A stretch of DNA of 20,324 nucleotides from Methylophilaceae bacterium UBA6140. GTDB lineage: Bacteria > Pseudomonadota > Gammaproteobacteria > Burkholderiales > Methylophilaceae. The DNA is taken from assembly GCA_002423265.1 (NCBI GenBank), contig DIVE01000098.1, forward strand, positions 14,676 to 34,999, written 5' to 3'. Below are positions 16,245-20,324 of this stretch, one piece after another. The position numbers were made by a program, and so were the translations under genes. Position 1 is the first letter of the stretch, and the number at the start of each line of letters is the position of its first letter. The notes under the pieces are model-generated. The model was not told where the DNA came from, ran no database searches, and saw nothing but the letters and a program-made list of their open reading frames with translations.

Positions 16245-16266
16245 GCTGATGCCCATGACGAATCGC

Positions 16267-16965
16267 CTAGACTTTTGCCAGTTCGGCGCGCAGGGCGCTG
16301 ACCACGGTGTTGTAGCGGTTGGGGTCGGTATCCTTGCCGGCGCCGAAAATCGCGGAACCGGCGACAAAAGTGTCTGCACCGGCACGGGCGACTTCAGCGA
16401 TATTGGCGACATTGACGCCACCGTCGACTTCAAGCCAGATCTCGCGGCCGGTCTTCTCGGTGTAGGCATCGATACGGGCGCGGGCGGCTCTCAGTTTGTC
16501 CAGCGTGCTGGGGATGAATTTCTGACCGCCGAAACCGGGATTGACCGACATCAGCAGAATCATGTCGACCTTGTCCATCACGTAGTCGAGGTAATCGAGC
16601 GGAGTCGCGGGGTTGAACACCAGACCGGACTTGCAGCCATGTTCGCGCACCAGCGAGAGGCTGCGGTCGATGTGCTCGGAAGCCTCCGGGTGGAACGTGA
16701 TGATATTGGCACCGGCCTTGGCGAAATCAGGAATGATGCGATCGACCGGCTTCACCATCAGATGTACGTCGATGATGGCATCGGTTACCGGGCGAATGGC
16801 TTCGCAGACCAGCGGGCCGATGGTGAGGTTAGGGACGTAGTGGTTGTCCATCACATCGAAGTGAACGATGTCGGTACCGGATGTAATGACATCAGTGATT
16901 TCCTGACCCAGCTTGGCAAAATTGGCGGAAAGGATACTTGGTGCGATTCTGAATTGTTTGGCCAT
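16267..16965 (-). CDS. rpe: Ribulose-phosphate 3-epimerase Rpe
   Basis: Interconverts ribulose 5-phosphate and xylulose 5-phosphate in the pentose phosphate and Calvin pathways. It has 232 residues, the usual length. Motifs are [12 protein letters not shown] (8-19), [17 protein letters not shown] (35-51, with metal-binding His35 and catalytic Asp37), DVHLMV (66-71, His68), [12 protein letters not shown] (139-150), EVDGGVN (179-185, Asp181) and VAGSAIFG. The ATG at 16965 has no strong ribosome site. In many betaproteobacteria rpe is followed by gph and then trpE; here gph is absent and the leader region follows directly. Confidence 0.97.
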   Translation of the reverse strand: MAKQFRIAPSILSANFAKLGQEITDVITSGTDIVHFDVMDNHYVPNLTIGPLVCEAIRPVTDAIIDVHLMVKPVDRIIPDFAKAGANIITFHPEASEHIDRSLSLVREHGCKSGLVFNPATPLDYLDYVMDKVDMILLMSVNPGFGGQKFIPSTLDKLRAARARIDAYTEKTGREIWLEVDGGVNVANIAEVARAGADTFVAGSAIFGAGKDTDPNRYNTVVSALRAELAKV

Positions 16966-17082
16966 GATGTGAATTCTAAAATTTGCTGATAAAAAGGCAT
17001 TTTAACCGCAAACGTCAGACAAAAACACCGTTGGACGCTGGTTTGTGTTGCTTAAGAATGAGCGATACAGGAAAATTACGGA
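16966..17082. promoter_or_regulatory. Divergent rpe / hemA promoter region
   Basis: 117 bases between divergently read genes, so promoters for both are expected here. A weak candidate for hemA is TTGGAC (17031-17036) and TAAGAA (17053-17058) with a 16-bp spacer. The hemA ribosome site is probably AGGA at 17069-17072, ten bases before its ATG. The rpe-proximal half is AT-rich, but I could not single out a convincing promoter for rpe. Confidence 0.35.
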
Positions 17083-18339
17083 ATGCATTTATTCACAGTC
17101 GGCGTTAACCACAACACCGCACCCATTTCCATCCGCGAGCATATAGCCTTCCAGAACGAGCATCTGGCCGATGCGCTACGCGACCTGACTTCGCGCGGCA
17201 GCGCCTTTGGCGTCAAGGAAGCGGCGATACTCTCCACCTGCAACCGCACCGAACTCTATTGCAACACTGACAACCCGCAGCGCGCGCTGGAGTGGCTGGC
17301 GAGTTACCACAGGCTCAACCCTGAAAACATCGAACCCTATGCCTATACGCTGCCGCAGCAGGATGCGGTCAAGCACACCTTCCGTGTCGCTTCCGGGCTG
17401 GATTCCATGGTACTGGGCGAACCGCAGATTCTGGGGCAGATGAAGCAGGCGGTGAAGATTGCCGATAACGCCGGCACCCTCGGCACGCTATTGCACAAGC
17501 TGTTTCAGCGCACCTTTGCGGTGGCGAAGGAAGTCCGCACCAACACCGATATCGGCGCCAGCTCTCTCTCCATGGCCGCCGCTTCTGTGCGGCTGGCACA
17601 GCGCATCTACGGCAAGCTCGAAGGTCTCAGCGTTCTGTTCATCGGCGCCGGTGAAATGATCGAGCTCTGTGCCGAACATTTCACCGCGCAAAAACCGGGC
17701 AAGATCACTATCGCCAACCGTACGCTGGAACGCGGTCATGAGCTCGCTTATCGCATCGGCGGCGAGGCCATTCTGCTCTCGGAAATTCCCGAGCGGTTGT
17801 CCGAGTTCGATATCGTCGTCACCTCCACCGCCAGCCAGCTGCCTATCGTCGGCCTCGGCATGGTCGAGCGTGCGATCAAGGCACGCAAGCACCGCCCCAT
17901 CTTCATGGTCGACCTCGCCGTACCGCGCGATATCGAGCCGGAAGCGGGCGAACTGGAAGATGTCTATCTCTACACCGTGGATGACCTCGCGCAGGTGGTG
18001 CAGGAGGGTCTGGGCAACCGGCAGGAAGCTGCCGCCGAAGCCGAGGCCATCATCGATCTGCGTGTGCAGAACTTCATGCAATGGCTGAAGACGCGCGATG
18101 CGGTACCAACCATACGCGCCTTGCGCGAGCAGGCCGAGCAACACCGGCGCAGCGAGCTGGACAAGGCGCAACGCATGCTGGCCCGCGGCGACGATCCTGC
18201 CGCCGTGCTGGAAGCGCTCAGCAGCGCGCTGACCAACAAACTCCTTCATGGCCCGAGCCATGCTCTCAACCACGCCCACGGCGAAGACCGCGAACAGCTC
18301 GAATCGCTGTTGCGCCAGCTTTACCAGATACAAGACTGA
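17083..18339 (+). CDS. hemA: Glutamyl-tRNA reductase HemA
   Basis: NADPH-dependent reduction of glutamyl-tRNA(Glu) to glutamate-1-semialdehyde, the first committed step of C5-pathway tetrapyrrole synthesis. It has 418 residues. The N-terminus [19 protein letters not shown] is typical, and the catalytic cysteine is Cys53 in [29 protein letters not shown] follows, then the NADPH-binding GAGEM motif and [12 protein letters not shown]. The C-terminal helical dimerisation domain contains Arg/Glu-rich coiled coil and ends in [13 protein letters not shown] and LRQLYQIQD. It is the first gene of a hemA-prfA-prmC set; prfA begins three bases after its stop. Use of this enzyme shows that the organism makes ALA from glutamate, not by an ALA synthase. 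Confidence 0.98.
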   Translation: MHLFTVGVNHNTAPISIREHIAFQNEHLADALRDLTSRGSAFGVKEAAILSTCNRTELYCNTDNPQRALEWLASYHRLNPENIEPYAYTLPQQDAVKHTFRVASGLDSMVLGEPQILGQMKQAVKIADNAGTLGTLLHKLFQRTFAVAKEVRTNTDIGASSLSMAAASVRLAQRIYGKLEGLSVLFIGAGEMIELCAEHFTAQKPGKITIANRTLERGHELAYRIGGEAILLSEIPERLSEFDIVVTSTASQLPIVGLGMVERAIKARKHRPIFMVDLAVPRDIEPEAGELEDVYLYTVDDLAQVVQEGLGNRQEAAAEAEAIIDLRVQNFMQWLKTRDAVPTIRALREQAEQHRRSELDKAQRMLARGDDPAAVLEALSSALTNKLLHGPSHALNHAHGEDREQLESLLRQLYQIQD

Positions 18340-18342
18340 ACC

Positions 18343-19422
18343 ATGAAACCTTCCATGCTGAAAAAGCTCGCCTCACTGAGCGAGCGCCTCGACGAATTGA
18401 ACCGCCTGCTTTCCAGCGAGAACGCGACGGCGGATATGGACAGCTTCCGCAAGCTGTCGCAGGAGCATGCCGAGATCACACCCATCGTCGAGCAGTACCA
18501 CGCGTTTGAAAAATACGAAGCCGACATTGCAGAAGCGCAGAAGATGCTGACCGACCCTGAGATGAAAGCCTTCGCGCAGGAAGAGATCGAGTCCGGCAAG
18601 GAAAAACTGGAGGCGATCGAAACCGAACTGCAAAAACTGCTGTTGCCGAAAGACCCCAACGACGAACGCAACATCTTTCTCGAAATTCGCGCCGGTACCG
18701 GCGGCGACGAGTCGGCCCTGTTCGCGGCCGATCTGTTCCGCATGTATTCACGTTATGCCGAACGCCAACGCTGGAAGGTGGAGGTGGTTTCCGCCAACGA
18801 GTCGGAGCTGGGCGGCTACAAGGAAATCATCGCCAAGATCATCGGTCACGGCGCTTATTCGAAACTGAAATTCGAATCCGGCGGCCACCGCGTGCAACGG
18901 GTGCCGGATACCGAGACCCAGGGCCGCATTCATACCTCGGCCTGTACTGTGGCGGTATTGCCCGAGGCCGACGAAGTCAGCGATGTCGTCATCAACCCGG
19001 CCGAAATCCGCATCGACACCTATCGCGCCTCCGGCGCCGGGGGGCAACACATCAACAAGACCGATTCCGCCGTGCGCATCACCCACCTGCCGACCGGCAT
19101 CGTCGTCGAGTGCCAGGATGACCGCAGCCAGCACAAGAACAAGGCGCAGGCAATGAGCGTGCTGGCGGCGCGCATCAAGGCGGCGCAAGTCAATGAGCAG
19201 CAATCGAAAATCGCCAGCGAACGCAAATCGCTGATCGGCTCCGGCGACCGCTCCGAGCGCATCCGCACTTACAACTACCCGCAAGGACGGATTACCGACC
19301 ACCGCATCAATCTGACGCTGTACAAGATCGACGCCATTACCGAAGGCGATATGGATGAGCTGATCAACGCCCTCTCGGCCGAACACCAAACCGACCTGCT
19401 GGCCGCGCTTGGTGAAGAATGA
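18343..19422 (+). CDS. prfA: Peptide chain release factor 1
   Basis: Recognises UAA and UAG stop codons in the ribosomal A site and triggers peptide release. It has 359 residues. The N-terminal helical domain spans about 1-100, then [17 protein letters not shown]. The stop-codon-reading tripeptide region reads [14 protein letters not shown], with Pro188-Asp189-Thr190 at the place of the E. coli PAT motif. The catalytic GGQ is at 233-235 in [15 protein letters not shown], the same numbering as E. coli RF1. The C-terminus has [21 protein letters not shown]2 would instead carry an SPF tripeptide, which is absent. It overlaps prmC by four bases, the gene for the methylase that modifies Gln235. 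Confidence 0.98.
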   Translation: MKPSMLKKLASLSERLDELNRLLSSENATADMDSFRKLSQEHAEITPIVEQYHAFEKYEADIAEAQKMLTDPEMKAFAQEEIESGKEKLEAIETELQKLLLPKDPNDERNIFLEIRAGTGGDESALFAADLFRMYSRYAERQRWKVEVVSANESELGGYKEIIAKIIGHGAYSKLKFESGGHRVQRVPDTETQGRIHTSACTVAVLPEADEVSDVVINPAEIRIDTYRASGAGGQHINKTDSAVRITHLPTGIVVECQDDRSQHKNKAQAMSVLAARIKAAQVNEQQSKIASERKSLIGSGDRSERIRTYNYPQGRITDHRINLTLYKIDAITEGDMDELINALSAEHQTDLLAALGEE

Positions 19423-20279
19423 ACATGCATGCGCGCCTGACCGAAGCGCAAAAACTGCTGGCTGAAACACTCAAACTGGATGCGCGCGAAGCACGGCTGG
19501 AAGCGCGCCTGCTGATGCAGGCAGCATTGCGCAAAGACCATGCCTGGCTGCTCGCGCATGAACACGACAGCCTCGACGCCGAACCGTCCGGACGGTTCGC
19601 ATTCGCACTCGAACGCCGCCTCAGCGGCGAGCCGGTCGCCTACATTCTGGGTAAACGCGAATTCTTCGGACTCGAACTGCATGTCACGCCCGACACCCTG
19701 ATTCCCCGGCCGGATACCGAAACGCTGGTCGAAGCGGCGCTTCAGCAGATTGCACCGGATGCCTCGTGCAAGGTGCTCGATCTCGGCACCGGCAGCGGCG
19801 CCATCGCGCTGGCCATCGCCGCAACGCGCGCCCTGGCCGAGGTAACGGCAGTCGATGCCTCGGCAGACGCACTGGAGGTCGCAACCGCCAATGCTGCGGC
19901 GCTCGGTATCGGCAACGTGCGCTTTGTGCAGAGCAACTGGCTTTCGAACCTGCCGGGGCAAATATTCGACCTCATCGTCAGCAATCCGCCTTACATCCCG
20001 TCGGCTGACGAACATCTGCGGCAGGGCGATCTGCGCTTCGAACCCTTGAGCGCCCTCGCTTCCGGCATCGATGGTCTGGACGATATCAGAACAATCGTCG
20101 CGGCCGCGCCGCAGTATCTGATACCTGGCGGCATGCTGCTGCTCGAGCACGGATACGATCAATCAGCCTGCGTGGCTGATCTGATGTTGCGACAGGGGTT
20201 TGAAGAAGTCACCCACCACCCGGATCTGGCGGGCATACTGCGGGTCACTGCGGCGAAGTGGAATCAGCCGCGCAGGTAG
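19419..20279 (+). CDS. prmC: Release factor glutamine methyltransferase PrmC
   Basis: N5-methylates the GGQ glutamine of release factors using S-adenosylmethionine; also called HemK. It has 286 residues. The N-terminal helical domain (about 1-75) recognises the factor and contains EARLEARLL and the [18 protein letters not shown] motif with TLIPRPDTE. The methyltransferase fold has [14 protein letters not shown] (121-134) for AdoMet binding and NPPY at 189-192, the catalytic motif of amide N-methylases. The ATG at 19419 overlaps the prfA stop as ATGA; a second ATG two codons on is possible. Its 3' end overlaps the end of a converging minus-strand gene by 16 bases. Confidence 0.97.
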   Translation: MNMHARLTEAQKLLAETLKLDAREARLEARLLMQAALRKDHAWLLAHEHDSLDAEPSGRFAFALERRLSGEPVAYILGKREFFGLELHVTPDTLIPRPDTETLVEAALQQIAPDASCKVLDLGTGSGAIALAIAATRALAEVTAVDASADALEVATANAAALGIGNVRFVQSNWLSNLPGQIFDLIVSNPPYIPSADEHLRQGDLRFEPLSALASGIDGLDDIRTIVAAAPQYLIPGGMLLLEHGYDQSACVADLMLRQGFEEVTHHPDLAGILRVTAAKWNQPRR

Positions 20280-20324
20280 TCGTTCTTGAGTTTGATGTAG
20301 TGCCTGGCCGAATACATGAAGTGC
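20264..20324 (-). CDS. 3' end of an unidentified gene (cut by window edge)
   Basis: On the minus strand the last bases read as an open frame entering from beyond the window and ending at TGA 20264-20266. The visible C-terminus is [19 protein letters not shown], 19 residues. It is basic and aromatic, consistent with the end of a real protein facing prmC tail to tail, but too short to identify. An intergenic frame cannot be excluded. Confidence 0.4.
   Translation of the reverse strand, partial: HFMYSARHYIKLKNDYLRG

Noticed and set aside
14768..16249. 493-codon plus-strand ORF opposite trpE
   Set aside because: It is fully antisense to trpE, whose family motifs are intact. The translation is rich in His, Arg and Gln without recognisable motifs, as expected for the reverse frame of a GC-rich gene.
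16223..16260. Strong plus-strand Shine-Dalgarno (AGGAGGTG) about 12 bases before an ATG at 16243
   Set aside because: The frame it would open is antisense to rpe and looks like shadow sequence. The bases arise from the Thr-Ser-Trp codons of the minus-strand leader ORF. The leader RNA therefore carries CACCUCCU, like the 16S rRNA end, which may be coincidence.
16206..16469. 87-codon minus-strand ORF ending at the leader stop
   Set aside because: Most of it is a shifted frame inside rpe. Only its last 12-16 codons, past the rpe stop, are taken as the leader peptide.

Overview
The window is about 20.3 kb of ordinary-density chromosomal DNA. It most resembles a betaproteobacterium, with protein features and gene order suggesting the Nitrosomonadales/Gallionellaceae area; I cannot name a species from sequence alone. 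The supporting signs are a ponA-pilMNOPQ-aroK-aroB cluster with the penicillin-binding protein divergent from the pilus genes, an rpe-trpEGD-trpC block, a hemA-prfA-prmC block, and moderately GC-rich codon use.

Layout. Positions 1-1488 (minus): shikimate genes aroB (3' end cut by the window edge) and aroK. Positions 1678-6982 (minus): the type IV pilus assembly operon pilM-N-O-P-Q, coding for the inner-membrane alignment complex and the outer-membrane secretin. M/N and N/O overlap by ATGA, whereas pilP and pilQ are separated by a 143-bp MITE-like repeat. Positions 7148-10186 (plus): a bifunctional class A penicillin-binding protein (mrcA/ponA) and a conserved protein of unknown function. Positions 10187-10652: a non-coding convergent gap packed with inverted repeats. 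Positions 10653-16965 (minus): rpe, a short Trp-rich leader ORF, trpE, trpG, trpD, a DUF3465 gene, trpC and hemB. Positions 17083-20279 (plus): hemA, prfA, prmC. The last 61 bases hold the 3' end of an unidentified minus-strand gene.

How the genes work together. aroK and aroB make shikimate-pathway intermediates that lead to chorismate, the substrate of TrpE/TrpG. trpD and trpC continue the tryptophan pathway; trpF, trpB and trpA are not in the window. hemA and hemB, in two separate transcription units, carry out early steps of tetrapyrrole synthesis. prfA and prmC form a functional pair: a release factor and the methylase that modifies its GGQ motif.

The most interesting signal is upstream of trpE at 16113-16256. 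A 12- or 16-codon ORF ending in Trp-Arg-Trp-Trp-His-stop lies where many betaproteobacteria carry gph. The leader coding segment can pair, in two nested helices, with the trpE ribosome-binding region and the segment just before it. Three of the four departures from perfect complementarity are G.U pairs only in trp-sense RNA. No U-tract terminator is visible. This suggests a tryptophan-sensing leader that controls trpE translation by ribosome stalling, possibly without an intrinsic terminator. Other points worth attention are a perfect 12-bp hairpin over the annotated aroK start, two elements with related terminal repeats, and a DUF3465 gene translationally coupled into the trp operon.
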